Notes: a model not told the origin generated them from the sequence alone. DNA of 18,500 nucleotides from Hirudo medicinalis (GCA_011800805.1 MPNW01000234.1:77501-96000); one strand, 5' to 3'; shown: positions 1 to 8,549, counted from the first letter of the stretch. Translations and numbers: made by a program.

Positions 1-95
1 CATATATAATAATATATATATATTATATATTATATATGATTTATTTAAATTATATATAATACATATATATTATACATTATATATGATGATGTTTC
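1..95. repeat. AT-rich low-complexity tract
   Basis: Almost pure A/T made of degenerate TATATA and ATTATA runs, ending in a short GATGATG. It probably continues beyond the left edge. No gene signal is visible. Confidence 0.85.
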
Positions 96-239
96 TCGGA
101 CGGCGGAGCTCTCGCGGATATTTTCTTAAATATCGTGGCGATTTCGGTCGTAAAATGTTTTGTCGTGGTAGTTTGTATCGAGTGGACAGTCCGTTGTATG
201 TTGTGAGATTATGTTGATAGGAAGGAAGAACAAGCTGAC

Positions 240-372
240 AGGGACATCCGTCTGATCACCGGATGCGGCCCAGCCCCGAGGGCGTAAGGATTCAGGGCCG
301 AAACGTTCATCAAAGGGGCCAATCCTCTGAAGATCCCTGTGAGAAGGCTAAATCAAGGGTTTCGAAAAAAAA
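240..372 (+). other. possible transposable-element-derived GC patch
   Basis: This stretch is clearly GC-richer than its neighbours. It holds a perfect GGCCC (267-271) / GGGCC (295-299) inverted repeat directly followed by GAAACG (300-305), and it runs into an A-rich stretch at 365-372. GC stems followed by GGCCGAAACG recur near the ends of some retroelements, including Penelope-like elements, in invertebrate genomes. That comparison is from general knowledge only. No coding domain or target-site duplication is visible, so the assignment is weak. Confidence 0.2.
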
Positions 373-1250
373 ACAAAATTACATATAATAGGTTCAATTG
401 GACCACGAGCCAATCCTGAAACCAGCCTTAACCAAAACACCCTGTTGGCAGTCGGCTCCAACCACCACTAATTTCCGCATTGCTAGAACATAGAGCATCT
501 TAAGGAGGTCTTAATTAGAAGATTGATCAGTAACAAAAAAAATGGGTGTCAAGTAGTAATAGGGAGAGATTCATCATCTAAGAGGATTTAACGAGGTTGT
601 GCCACTTCCTGCCTCCCTATCCCCATACCCCCCTCCTGATATAACCCGTATGATGCATCTGACCCTGACCTTAACCATGACAAGAGCAACAATCCCAACG
701 TAAAGCCGAAAGAGCTTCAACAAAACAACGGCATTTACGACAACCTCAATCTTTTTCTTCTTCAGAGCTGCTACAACTCTGCCATACTCAGTCGTCGGTC
801 TAACCAGCCGACTACCACGACTACCTTGACTGCAGCTGTCGCTTAGTCACGACTACCACGACTGCAGATTCCATTCACCTGGACTTACCGACGCGTGTTG
901 CTCGTTTTGACGTCTATTAATAGCGGCAGGGGTTTGTCCATTCCCAAATCCGTTCGTCATTCGCGCCATCTTTCGAAGGGCGTCATGTGTTTTGTTTTTC
1001 TCTCTTCCTACTAATTATTTAGATCGCCTGGAATGTATTCTTCCGCCGTCTCATCCATCAGTCACTGTATTCCTCCGCTCCAGGATCGGTTGATCTTCTC
1101 TTTAGTGTTGCTTTCGTTCTTATTTTGTCCGTTCAATGTACAATTTGAATGAACTTGAGTTTGACTTTCATTGTTGCATGTAAACAATAATATGATTTGT
1201 TATTAATATCCAATAAGTAATTATTATATTATTTTTAATATTTAATATTA
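373..1250. other. unique-looking sequence, no gene identified
   Basis: About 880 bases of mixed composition with no microsatellite and no sustained coding-like frame. A pyrimidine-rich stretch lies near 600-640. The 14-mer CGACTACCACGACT occurs twice, at 809-822 and 850-863, each followed within a few bases by GACTGCAG, so part of this region is a degenerate short duplication. Confidence 0.6.

Positions 1251-1288
<38 letters not shown>
1251..1288. repeat. (ATT)n microsatellite
   Basis: A nearly perfect ATT/TTA trinucleotide array of about 12 units in AT-rich sequence. It produces a poly-Ile/Asn open frame on the minus strand that is not a gene. Confidence 0.9.
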
Positions 1289-1289
<1 letters not shown>

Positions 1290-1479
1290 TACAATTACTA
1301 TTGTTGTCATTATTACTGGAGGCTCCAACTGGAGAGCGTAATGTATATCTCCGAAGGTGTAATATTTCCATCATTTTTCTTTTCTCCGTTTTTTTAAACA
1401 ATCTCCTCTTTTTACAGGTTTCAGTGACATTGAAAGTTATATTGGTGTCCTGTTGGTGGTTGTGGATGAGGTAGACGGT

Positions 1480-1530
1480 GTGGTCGATGTGGTCGATGTG
1501 GTTGGTGCGGTCGGTGTGGTTGGTGCGGCC
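1480..1530 (+). repeat. 9-bp minisatellite (GTGGTYGRT)
   Basis: Five full and one partial 9-bp units: GTGGTCGAT twice, GTGGTTGGT, GCGGTCGGT, GTGGTTGGT, then GCGGCC. Related GGTGG sequence extends upstream to about 1447. The 9-bp period keeps reading frame and would encode a Val/Gly/Asp/Ala-rich peptide, but no coding context surrounds it. Confidence 0.8.
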
Positions 1531-1595
1531 TTTTAAATGACGAATTGATTTGTAATTATCATAAACCTTGTCAAACTATCATTTTGAAATTTCAT

Positions 1596-1663
1596 TGTTA
1601 TTATTATTGTTATTATTATTATTATTATTATTATTGTTGTTTTTGTTGTTGTTATTATTATTA

Positions 1664-1707
<44 letters not shown>

Positions 1708-1732
1708 GTTATTATTATTGCTTTTAGTGTTA
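1596..1732 (+). repeat. (ATT)n/(TTG)n compound microsatellite
   Basis: Long ATT trinucleotide array interrupted by a TTG/TTT block around 1634-1654. Because the period is three, every frame stays open and gives poly-Tyr, poly-Leu or poly-Ile translations. These are repeat artefacts. Confidence 0.95.
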
Positions 1733-2004
1733 TTATTTTTTTTCCCCACCATTATACAATTTCATTCTTCATCTCAATCAAAGATGGACTGATGGGACAT
1801 TTAAATGACAGACGGATCAATTCTCCGGTTGACTGATCGTGTGCCGTGTTTACTAACCACCCTCGAGTCAATCCGTCAATCAATTGTGACGTGCACTCTC
1901 AATCAATCGGTTGAAATTCGCTGGAATCAATCACAGCTTTATATCGATTTAGCGAAAAGGCGCTCTCTGTTATCTGCTTGCTGTGTAAGCCGTCCATAAA
2001 TTAA

Positions 2005-2240
2005 TCCATCAATCCATCCATCCATCCATCCATCCATTCGTTCGTTCGTTCACTTATTCATTCATTCATCCATCCATCCATCGATCCAACCATTCAACCA
2101 TCCATCCATTTCTTCATGCATCCATTCATCCATCCATTCATTTCTTCATGCATCCATTCATTCAATGCACTCATTCATACATCTGTGCATCCTCAACGAA
2201 TGTCTCCTTCATCCTTATCTCCATCTATCCATCCATCCAT
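2005..2240 (+). repeat. (CATC)n/(ATTC)n/(GTTC)n tetranucleotide array
   Basis: Degenerate tetranucleotide repeat switching between CATC, GTTC and ATTC units. The phrase TTTCTTCATGCATCCATTCATC occurs twice (around 2110 and 2140), showing a larger duplicated block inside the array. It is the first of five CATC arrays, all in the same orientation. Confidence 0.9.
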
Positions 2241-2347
2241 AACTCATGACTTGAGTTAATTTTCGCGCCACGCTCAGTTCATCTTTTGCCCTCATCCTGG
2301 GAGGAGCCAAACTCATCACTGCCGATGAATAACCATTCCTCCCAAAG

Positions 2348-2460
2348 TTATGATGATGAAGAGGACGACGACGACGACGACGACGACGATGATGGCGGTG
2401 ATAATAATGATGACTATGCTGATGCTGATGATGATGATGGTGATGATGATTATGATGATT

Positions 2461-2497
<37 letters not shown>

Positions 2498-2622
2498 CGA
2501 CGACGACGACGATGGTGATGATGACGACGATCATGATGATGGCGGTGATAATAATGATTGTGCTGATGCTGCTGATGATGGTGATGATGATGATGACGAT
2601 GACGACGACGATGATGATGAAA
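2348..2622 (+). repeat. (GAT)n/(GAC)n trinucleotide array
   Basis: About 275 bp of GAT and GAC triplets with occasional GGT and AAT units. It contains a duplicated block, GATGGCGGTGATAATAATGA, near 2391 and near 2538. It translates as poly-Asp, poly-Met or poly-Thr on + and poly-His, poly-Ile or poly-Val on -. The long open frames result from the period-3 repeat: no frame has non-repetitive coding sequence on both sides. Confidence 0.95.
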
Positions 2623-2775
2623 GAAATAGAGAGACAGAGAAGGAATGAGACATGGAGAGGGGGTCGTCACGGATGAACGGAAGAGCAGGCAGAGATCAGC
2701 GAAGATAAAAACTTCATTCCGATTGTATTAGTCAATAACTGTTTCTCATTCATTCCACTGCGTCCGTGTGATTGT

Positions 2776-2776
<1 letters not shown>

Positions 2777-2809
<33 letters not shown>

Positions 2810-2822
2810 CTGTGTTTGTGTG
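2777..2822 (+). repeat. (GT)n dinucleotide microsatellite
   Basis: An uninterrupted TG/GT run of roughly 28 bases, then imperfect GTCTGTGTTTGTGTG. Alternating purine-pyrimidine sequence of this kind can adopt Z-DNA under supercoiling; that is family knowledge, not shown here. Confidence 0.9.
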
Positions 2823-2954
2823 CGCATGAGTGCACCTGATGCATCCCTCAATCCGCACTTACAATCCACGTCCTCACTTAAATTCATTCAAGTTCCATGA
2901 AATTTCGTTTGTTGAGATCAGCCCTTGAATGACTATGATTCTCTGCTCAGGATA

Positions 2955-3022
2955 AATCCCAATCACAAACATAACCTTAATGACAATCATTATCACAATC
3001 GCAATCATAATCATGATCACAA
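2955..3022 (+). repeat. degenerate (AATCAY)n repeat
   Basis: Imperfect hexamers of the AATCAC / AATCAT / AATCGC type, alternating with AACATAACC-like variants. Probably an old, decayed simple repeat. Confidence 0.6.
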
Positions 3023-3105
3023 CCGTGCTGCTATTGTTTTTCTCACTCCGACTTCCTTCCATTCAGCCAGTCAAACCTACCCTAATTCATCTCAGTCCTC
3101 ATCCA

Positions 3106-3180
3106 TGCATCATTCATTCGTTCATTCATTCGTTCATTCATTCACTCTTTCATTCACCCGTTTACTGATTCATTCATTTC
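3106..3180 (+). repeat. (ATTC)n tetranucleotide array
   Basis: ATTC/GTTC units with scattered substitutions (ACTCTTTC, ACCCGTTTAC). Same family as the arrays near 2040 and 5690. Confidence 0.85.
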
Positions 3181-3309
3181 TCTTCAATCCATGATTCTCT
3201 CAAATCACTGATTCTCACTCCCTAGATTACCAGGGTCTTCTGTGCTGTTTTTAATTACTATGGCATGGATCCTGTCTTTACGTCGTAAATGCTGCTCTTT
3301 TATTGACAG

Positions 3310-3442
3310 GCCTCCATATCCATCCATCCATTCACCTTCCATCCTCCTATCCACCCATCCACCCATTCACCCATCCATTCATCCATCCATTCATCCATCC
3401 ACCCATCCATCCACCCACCCATCCATCCATCCGTCCGTTCAC
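3310..3442 (+). repeat. (CATC)n/(CACC)n tetranucleotide array
   Basis: Imperfect CATC units interspersed with CACC and ATTC variants. Translates as Ser-Ile-His-Pro repeats on + and Met-Asp-Gly-Trp-like repeats on -; neither is a gene. Confidence 0.9.
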
Positions 3443-3622
3443 AGAGTTGATACCCACCCTTCTATTCCATCCTTCTCCCATAAAATGAGGAGACCGGGAG
3501 GGTGGCCGGGTCGACGTTACCATGGTGATGTTGATGGCTGAGGTGGAGTGGATGGACGTTTGTTGGCGGCGACGGACCATGGCGATTTCTGGACCGTTAT
3601 TGGGTGGATTATCGTTTTGAGG
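3443..3622. other. GC-richer spacer, no gene identified
   Basis: Non-repetitive segment with G-rich patches (GGAGACCGGGAGGGTGG near 3490). The frames that cross it are extensions of flanking repeat frames. No recognisable domain or splice arrangement was found. Confidence 0.5.
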
Positions 3623-3700
3623 ACGATGATGACGATGATGAGGAGGATGATGAGGAGGATGATGTTGATGATGATGATGATGATGATGATGAATATGCCG
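3623..3700 (+). repeat. (GAT)n/(GAG) trinucleotide array
   Basis: GATGAT triplets with GAGGAGGAT blocks near 3638-3665. Period-3 repeat giving poly-Met on + and poly-His on -. Confidence 0.9.
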
Positions 3701-3793
3701 ATGATGGTGATGATTAGGATGATGGTAGTAAGAAAGTATTACTAAATGAATGAGAATATCATTCATTAAATTGCTTTTTATTTTACTTGTTTA

Positions 3794-3842
3794 TTATTAT
3801 TATCAACATCATCGTCAACATCGACATCATCATCATCATCGT
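3794..3842 (+). repeat. (ATT)n-(CAT/CGA)n short compound array
   Basis: A short TTA array followed by ATCATCGTC-type triplets. Gives a poly-Asp/Asn frame on the minus strand. Confidence 0.8.
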
Positions 3843-3945
3843 TATTGCTGGCAATAAAGGCAGTGATTTCGGAATGTGAATTCATTTGACGATAATATCT
3901 CCAGGCATGACGGCTTCGCCGCTGTTGTCGCGCTGACTCTCGTTT

Positions 3946-4080
3946 ATTCATCCATCCATCCATCCATCCATCCATCCATCCATCCGTCCGTCCATCCGTC
4001 CAACCAACCTTCTATCCACCCATCCATCCATTCATCCATCCGTCCAACCAACCATCCATCCATCCATCCATCCATCTATT
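3946..4080 (+). repeat. (CATC)n tetranucleotide array
   Basis: CATC units, perfect for about ten copies from 3950, then with CGTC, CAAC and TATC variants. The block CGTCCAACCAACC is repeated near 4006 and 4042, showing a local duplication of a variant-carrying segment. Confidence 0.9.
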
Positions 4081-4145
4081 CACGTAAACAATTAGTGGTA
4101 CAATCTCTGCTTTATTGCAACAAGTGCACATCTTTCAGTGCAGAA

Positions 4146-4192
4146 AACAACAACAACAACAACAGCAACAACAACAACAACAACAACAACGA
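4146..4192 (+). repeat. (CAA)n trinucleotide array
   Basis: About 15 CAA/ACA triplets with a single CAG interruption. Encodes poly-Asn or poly-Gln depending on frame; no supporting coding context. Confidence 0.9.
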
Positions 4193-4460
4193 GGATCGTC
4201 CTGGTATTGTTGCTTGTCGTCGCCGTAATTACTGAAATATAATTACAACAGCTGTAACAGTTAAGCTGTAGTAGTTTATAATTAGCATTTCATATCTGAA
4301 ATGATCTAATTATATTTTTACTAATATTCGTCGAGTTGTGGTGACCACGAAAAGCTGGAAGATGGCCAGTCAGGAGTCCTGTCTTTGACCTTGAGTTTCC
4401 TTAGAAAAGTGTGCCAAGTTAAGTCGAAGGATACAACAAGTACTTAGTCACCTTTTTAAC

Positions 4461-4645
4461 GAAATACCTAGAGTGTTTAAAGATACCCTTATTCACCTAC
4501 CTGTGGTGCTGTGGTCTACAGGTAGCCAGGAGAAAGAGGGTACTGCCGGATACCTAGAAATACCTAGAGTGTTTAAGGATACCCTTACTCACCTACCTGT
4601 GGTACTGTGGCCTACAGGTAGCCAGGAGAAAAGGGTACTGTCGTC
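4461..4645 (+). repeat. two-copy 96-bp tandem repeat with internal stem-loop
   Basis: Copy 1 (4461-4556) and copy 2 (from 4557) both start GAAATACCTAGAGTGTTTAA and stay nearly identical through GGGTACTG, with a handful of substitutions and one 1-bp deletion in copy 2. Each copy carries a perfect 8-bp inverted repeat, CTACCTGT...ACAGGTAG (4497-4504 with 4518-4525; 4593-4600 with 4614-4621), with a 13-nt loop. The loop changes at two sites between copies while both stem arms are unchanged. An open frame crosses both copies, which also translate as a repeated peptide, but no start context or homology supports a gene. Confidence 0.85.
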
Positions 4646-5204
4646 TAGGGGGTTAGGGGGACTAAACAGGGTACAGCGGTCTGCACGTTAGACCTAGATA
4701 GAGAGAACGATAGACAAAAAGAATAAATTTCGCGCATTCGAAGCTCGACCATCTATATTTTCCGCCTCTTATTGCAATATTGCTCATAACGACCCTTTTA
4801 TACTGCGTCGCTCAACTGTGATTGCGGCCGGAGCTTCATCTGTCGCCTCTGCGAGTCGTCCGTCGCTTCAGACGTAGGTAGTCGCAGATCTGCTAAAATC
4901 GACTAATAAAAGTGGCTAGAGGTGGCTAAGGTGATTAAAAACTTTATGCCTTAGCTTTAGAACGGCCTTCATCGTCGCTTCTGTCGCTCTTGCGGTTGGC
5001 AGTAGTTGTCGCAGTAGACGCTGCGCTGAAGCAACGAATTAAGTAACAGCAGGCGCCTTGACGCCTCGACTAAATGATTCATCTTTGTTTTGGAATTCCT
5101 CAAATATCGCCCGTATCTCGAGTTTCTTCGATTGGCTTGATTTATGGACATCTACGGATTTTATAGACATTTCAATGAATTGTATTTTCAGATGAAGATG
5201 ATCA
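4646..5204. other. non-repetitive sequence, no gene identified
   Basis: About 560 bases of mixed composition, including many GTCGC/CGTCGC words between 4805 and 5025. Short open frames exist on both strands, but none shows a domain, convincing start context or consistent codon pattern. Confidence 0.5.
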
Positions 5205-5252
5205 TCACTCGAAGATGATGATGAAGAAGAAGAAGATGAAGATGAAGAAGTG
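5205..5252 (+). repeat. (GAT/GAA)n purine-rich array
   Basis: GATGATGATGAAGAAGAAG-type purine triplets. The same motif family continues sparsely to about 5400 as GATGAAGATGAAG and GGTGATGATG patches. Confidence 0.8.
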
Positions 5253-5578
5253 AAAGGCAAGTCTCGAGGTCAGGAGACAACTTGTCGGGAATGAGTGAAG
5301 GATGAAGATGAAGAAAGAAGCATCTGGTTTCACAAGGATGAGTAATGGATGGTGATGATGAATACCTGAATGGTGATGGTCGGGTGGTGATGACGATGAT
5401 TCTGCTTCCAATAAGAGAAGCGATGACGAGTATAATCTGCTTTGTTGGAAATTCCTAAGAGTTCACGCATAGCTGTTCTTTCTCCACTTTTTCCTGACTA
5501 TCCACAAGTCATCTCTTATCGCACAAAGGTTTTTTCAATCCAGCAATTCGTCTCTAGGTGCATGCATGCATCTTTAAC

Positions 5579-5840
5579 TTCATTCATTCATTCATTTAAC
5601 CGTCCGTTCTTCCTCTATTCATTCAACCGTCCAATCATCTACTTTTTCAACTCATTCATTCGTGCATTTTTTCATTAATGCATGCGTTCATTCATTCATT
5701 CATTCATTCATTCATTCATTCATTCATTCATTCATTCATTCATTCATTCATTCATTCATTCATCCAGCTATGCATTCATTCAAACATTCATTCATTCATT
5801 CATCCATCCAGCTATGCATTCATTCAATCATTCATCCATT
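5579..5840 (+). repeat. (ATTC)n tetranucleotide array
   Basis: The core at 5687-5762 is 19 uninterrupted TTCA units, the longest perfect tetranucleotide run outside the right end. It is followed by a duplicated CATCCAGCTATGCATTCATTCAA block (near 5761 and 5809). Flanks are degenerate ATTC units. Reads as Ser-Phe-Ile-His repeats; not a gene. Confidence 0.95.
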
Positions 5841-5841
5841 C

Positions 5842-5968
5842 AAGTCTCGTATGTGTAATCTCTGGATTTATCTGTAGTCATAGAATCAATCCAAACTGCT
5901 TGCTACCTCTTTCTGTACGTTGTCTCAATACAACACCACAATATGTATTGTATATATTACCGTTATGT
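5842..5968 (+). repeat. 127-bp direct repeat, copy 1 (left of N)
   Basis: Begins AAGTCTCGTATGTG and ends CCGTTATGT immediately before an ambiguous base at 5969. It is identical over its full length to 5970-6096. Its left neighbour is the ATTC array. Confidence 0.97.
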
Positions 5969-5969
5969 N
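5969..5969. other. single ambiguous base (N) between duplicate ends
   Basis: A lone N placed exactly between two identical 127-bp segments. This is what an unmerged contig overlap or gap-filling join looks like. Confidence 0.9.
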
Positions 5970-6096
5970 AAGTCTCGTATGTGTAATCTCTGGATTTATC
6001 TGTAGTCATAGAATCAATCCAAACTGCTTGCTACCTCTTTCTGTACGTTGTCTCAATACAACACCACAATATGTATTGTATATATTACCGTTATGT
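5970..6096 (+). repeat. 127-bp direct repeat, copy 2 (right of N)
   Basis: Base-for-base the same as 5842-5968 as far as I can read, then continues into unique sequence. The absence of any divergence argues for one genomic copy read twice. Confidence 0.97.
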
Positions 6097-6359
6097 TCCT
6101 TGAGTTGTATATATTGATTATTAAAATATGATAATACTATCAACACAACGACATCACTTTCAACATTGGCAACGATATGTTAAAACAATGGTATAGTTAT
6201 AGTTTGACAGTTGATTGAATTAAATGATGATTAATGAAAATTTATTTACAAATCATAAACAAATAAGATTATAAGAAGAAAATTACGTTGTGCAATTCAA
6301 TCGACTAATGCAACTGATGATAATTTCGTCGTCCAAAGCAATAGCACCTTGGCAATTCC
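6097..6359. other. AT-rich spacer, no gene identified
   Basis: AT-rich sequence with no repeat array. Overlapping frames are extensions of the downstream CAA-array frames. Confidence 0.5.
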
Positions 6360-6577
6360 ATGACAACAACAACAACAACAAACACGACAACAACAACAAA
6401 CACGACAACAACAACAAACACGACAACAGCAACAAGCATAACAACAACAAACACATCGACAACAACACCAACAACAGCAAAAAGCACAACACCAACAACA
6501 GCAACAAACACATCGACAACAACAACAGCAACAAACACATCGACAACAACACCACCAACAACAACAACAAAAACCAA
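6360..6577 (+). repeat. (CAA)n array with higher-order 18-bp and 27-bp units
   Basis: CAA/ACA triplets organised at a second level. CACGAC recurs at 6383, 6401 and 6419, an 18-bp period. CACATCGAC recurs at 6452, 6509 and 6536, spacings of 57 and 27. Frames give Asn/Lys/His-, Thr- or (minus) Val/Leu/Cys-rich peptides. The higher-order structure shows block duplication as well as slippage. Confidence 0.9.
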
Positions 6578-6720
6578 TCACTGGCCGCGTTAACACCTGA
6601 TAATGATCCTCATTGGCAGTTTTATGGTTTGTTAGTAAACAGAATCCCTACTAAAAGCAGTGTATTTATTGGCTTTAAAGAATCTTCCGAGCGTTCAAAA
6701 GATCTATGCATCGCTTCCTT
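6578..6720. other. short unique segment
   Basis: Non-repetitive 143 bp between two arrays. One plus frame crosses it with a mixed amino-acid composition, but it is only an extension of the Asn-rich repeat frame and no domain was recognised. Confidence 0.4.
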
Positions 6721-6782
6721 TCTGTCTGTCTGTCTGTCTGTGTGTCTATCTGTCTACATGCCTGTCCGTCCGTCCGTCCGGC
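6721..6782 (+). repeat. (CTGT)n/(CCGT)n tetranucleotide array
   Basis: CTGT units from 6722, then variants, ending in CCGTCCGTCCGTCCG. Confidence 0.85.
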
Positions 6783-6842
6783 TATGGATAGCCTAACGAA
6801 TAGATTGTAATAGATGATCATTACTATTAATATGTATTGTCT

Positions 6843-6858
6843 TCATCATCATCAACAA

Positions 6859-6900
<42 letters not shown>

Positions 6901-6930
6901 AATCATCATCATCATCATCATCATCATTTG
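6843..6930 (+). repeat. (CAT)n trinucleotide array
   Basis: About 28 CAT/ATC triplets with a CAACAACA interruption near 6854 and one AAT near 6901. Poly-His on +, poly-Met on -. Confidence 0.95.
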
Positions 6931-6956
6931 TTCATTATCGTTAACATTGCGATTAT

Positions 6957-6984
6957 TATGGTTATTATTATGGTTATTATTATG

Positions 6985-7049
<65 letters not shown>
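6957..7049 (+). repeat. (ATT)n array with 12-bp leading units
   Basis: Starts with three ATTATTATGGTT-type 12-bp units, then becomes about 20 pure ATT triplets. Confidence 0.95.
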
Positions 7050-7050
<1 letters not shown>

Positions 7051-7279
7051 CGGCTCGTGTTCCGTTAAATTATGTTTTATAATTATCCGTGAAGGTGTGT
7101 TATTTTCGTGATCGTCATCATTACCATAGCCACCGGTATCGTCATCATCACCACCGATCATCGTGAATGTGTCCGTCGTCTCTGTCGCTGCCGCTAAGGA
7201 ATTTAATTTATTATTCATGCCAATCAGAATGGTGAATATTTAATGAGGATAAATTATGCTAATGTCGCCGTTAGTTAGC

Positions 7280-7282
7280 TTT

Positions 7283-7321
<39 letters not shown>

Positions 7322-7324
7322 TTT
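7280..7324 (+). repeat. (TTTA)n tetranucleotide array
   Basis: About 11 uninterrupted TTTA units. Confidence 0.95.
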
Positions 7325-7554
7325 CATTTTTGTGGTTCACTGTGGTCGACATTGTTTTGACAGGAGTACGTCGTCGATGTTTTGGAATTACAATGCAAAT
7401 TATATTTAAGATTAGATTTACGATTTTATCAACTGAGAAGTTCAAGATTTATTTTCAAGCGACGAATAAATAATTATGAGTTGAATAAATTATTATTTAC
7501 CAGCGACCATTGTTTACCAGTGGATGTTCGTAACCGAGCGTTCTTATATTTCCG

Positions 7555-7570
7555 CGGGTCACGTGACCCG
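7555..7570. promoter_or_regulatory. 16-bp perfect palindrome with E-box core (CLEAR-like)
   Basis: CGGGTCACGTGACCCG is a perfect palindrome centred on CACGTG (7560-7565). The dyad extends outward to 7549-7576 with two mismatched positions per arm. The inner ten bases, GTCACGTGAC, equal the published CLEAR consensus bound by MiT/TFE basic helix-loop-helix factors, and they also fit USF and MYC/MAX sites. It lies in locally GC-richer sequence within an AT-rich setting, as a promoter element might. No transcription start or confirmed gene is visible next to it, so promoter function is inference. Confidence 0.4.
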
Positions 7571-7639
7571 GGAAAACAAAACTTAGAAATTTGCCGGTGC
7601 TGTCAGGCGCAAGTGGAGGTGGTTCGTGAGAATCTTTTT

Positions 7640-7715
7640 ATTGTTCCTATTTTTTTTCATTTTTTTTTCTTTTCTTTTCTTCTTCTCTTACGAATATTAT
7701 TTATCTTTTTTTTCC
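7640..7715 (+). other. polypyrimidine tract
   Basis: Long T-rich, C-containing run (TTTTTTTTCATTTTTTTTTC, TTTTCTTTTCTTCTTCTCTT). It could precede a 3' splice site, but no clean AG and coding continuation follow. Confidence 0.5.
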
Positions 7716-7779
7716 GCCTGTGTTCGTCGTCAAATTATTGCAAGGATGATATTATTTTTCTACACCTGATTAAGCTGAA

Positions 7780-7809
7780 GACGACGACCACGACGATGAT
7801 GACGATGAT

Positions 7810-7841
<32 letters not shown>

Positions 7842-7847
7842 CGATGA
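7780..7847 (+). repeat. (GAC/GAT)n trinucleotide array
   Basis: ACGACGACCACGACGATGATGACG-type triplets. On the minus strand it gives an Arg-His tail that extends the candidate frame at 7868-8035, which makes the end of that frame unreliable. Confidence 0.9.
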
Positions 7848-7867
7848 ATTATTTTTTTATCGACCAT

Positions 7868-8035
7868 TGAAATTACCAAAAATGCAGTATCGTGCCGCCT
7901 ACAACCACTATTGACAATACCAAAAACTCCATCCCATATCAGAACTTTGTCGTTGGCTTTCGGAATTTTGTCGCTCTCGGCCGGCACTGCAATATCCGAA
8001 ATAGGTTCAATAATTCTATTGTCGCTGGTTTTATT
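7868..8035 (-). CDS. candidate exon or coding fragment, function unknown
   Basis: On the minus strand, a frame open across this stretch reads with ordinary protein composition: ...SDNRIIEPISDIAVPAESDK, then IPKANDKVLIWDGVFGIVNS, then GCRRHDTAFL. It is mixed charged and hydrophobic, unlike the repeat-derived frames around it. I recognise no family. There is no good start: the first ATG-like codon inside it is a GTG, and sequence further upstream is AT-rich. Downstream (toward lower coordinates) the frame runs into an Arg-His stretch from a GAC/GAT array and stops near 7760. No strong splice sites were seen at either edge. It could be an exon, a degraded transposon fragment or chance. Confidence 0.22.
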
Positions 8036-8400
8036 TAAATTGATATTTATAATTGTTATAATTCTATTTATTTTTGAATAGAAACAACAAAGACATGAAT
8101 TTCTTAAAAGTATTTCGCTTTATTTACATTTTTTATTTTTATTTTGTAGTTGTAAAACGGTCGACTTTCTCGTTTCGAAAGTTGTTCTTTGCGGAGTTTC
8201 CGGCTCCGTCGATTTTCCGGTCGGTGTTGTCTTGACTTCTGTTGTCATGGTTGTTGTGGTTGTGATTCGTCGATGTTGTTATTTATTTATGTTGTTGTTG
8301 TTGTTGTCGTCAACCTGTCCATTCTCTATCGATGTCGACTGACGATTTACCACAGAGACTTGATGACTATCCTTTGTCTTTCTGCCTATACATGTCAAGC
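8036..8400. other. AT/T-rich sequence, no gene identified
   Basis: AT-rich start, then TTGTTG-rich sequence around 8225-8310. A 120-residue plus frame across 8189-8551 is rich in Cys, Val and Leu because of the GTTGTT triplets, and it lacks convincing coding character. Confidence 0.5.
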
Positions 8401-8403
8401 TAT

Positions 8404-8448
8404 GCACGTGCCCTTTCTAAGGCTTTGGAACGTCCTAGGTCACGTGAT
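8404..8448. promoter_or_regulatory. pair of CACGTG E-boxes
   Basis: GCACGTGC at 8404-8411 is an 8-bp palindrome. GTCACGTGAT at 8439-8448 matches the CLEAR consensus at nine of ten positions. The cores are 36 bp apart and about 0.85 kb from the 7555-7570 palindrome. A single CACGTG could be chance; the clustering is the only reason to list them. Confidence 0.25.
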
Positions 8449-8549
8449 CCTGGTTTCACTTTCCGTTCGGTTTGCATGCGCTGAATTTTCTTCGACATTA
8501 CTGCATTGTTGTTATATTTTATGTTGTCTTTTGCTGTGGTTTTTAAGCT

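Noticed and set aside
1..95. Telomere or centromere satellite
   Set aside because: Only AT-rich low complexity, with no regular telomeric unit or long-period satellite.
240..310. Functional hammerhead ribozyme
   Set aside because: The conserved CTGANGA core is altered and the stem geometry does not fit; kept only as a low-interest observation.
2215..2670. Long overlapping frames (poly-Asp, poly-His, poly-Ile, poly-Met) on both strands
   Set aside because: They are translations of a period-3 GAT/GAC repeat, which keeps all frames open. There is no non-repeat coding sequence on either side.
5442..5580. Coding-like stretch LEIPKSSRIAVLSPLFPDYP
   Set aside because: No ATG at its start, a stop (TAA at 5433) directly upstream, and it runs straight into the ATTC array. 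No acceptor or family was recognised.
6360..6577. Regularly spaced repeats suggesting a CRISPR array
   Set aside because: The spacers are also CAA repeat, units are 18 or 27 bp, there are no cas genes, and the setting is eukaryotic.
6283..6796. Asn/Thr-, Val- and Leu/Cys-rich frames
   Set aside because: They arise from CAA triplets in different frames and strands.
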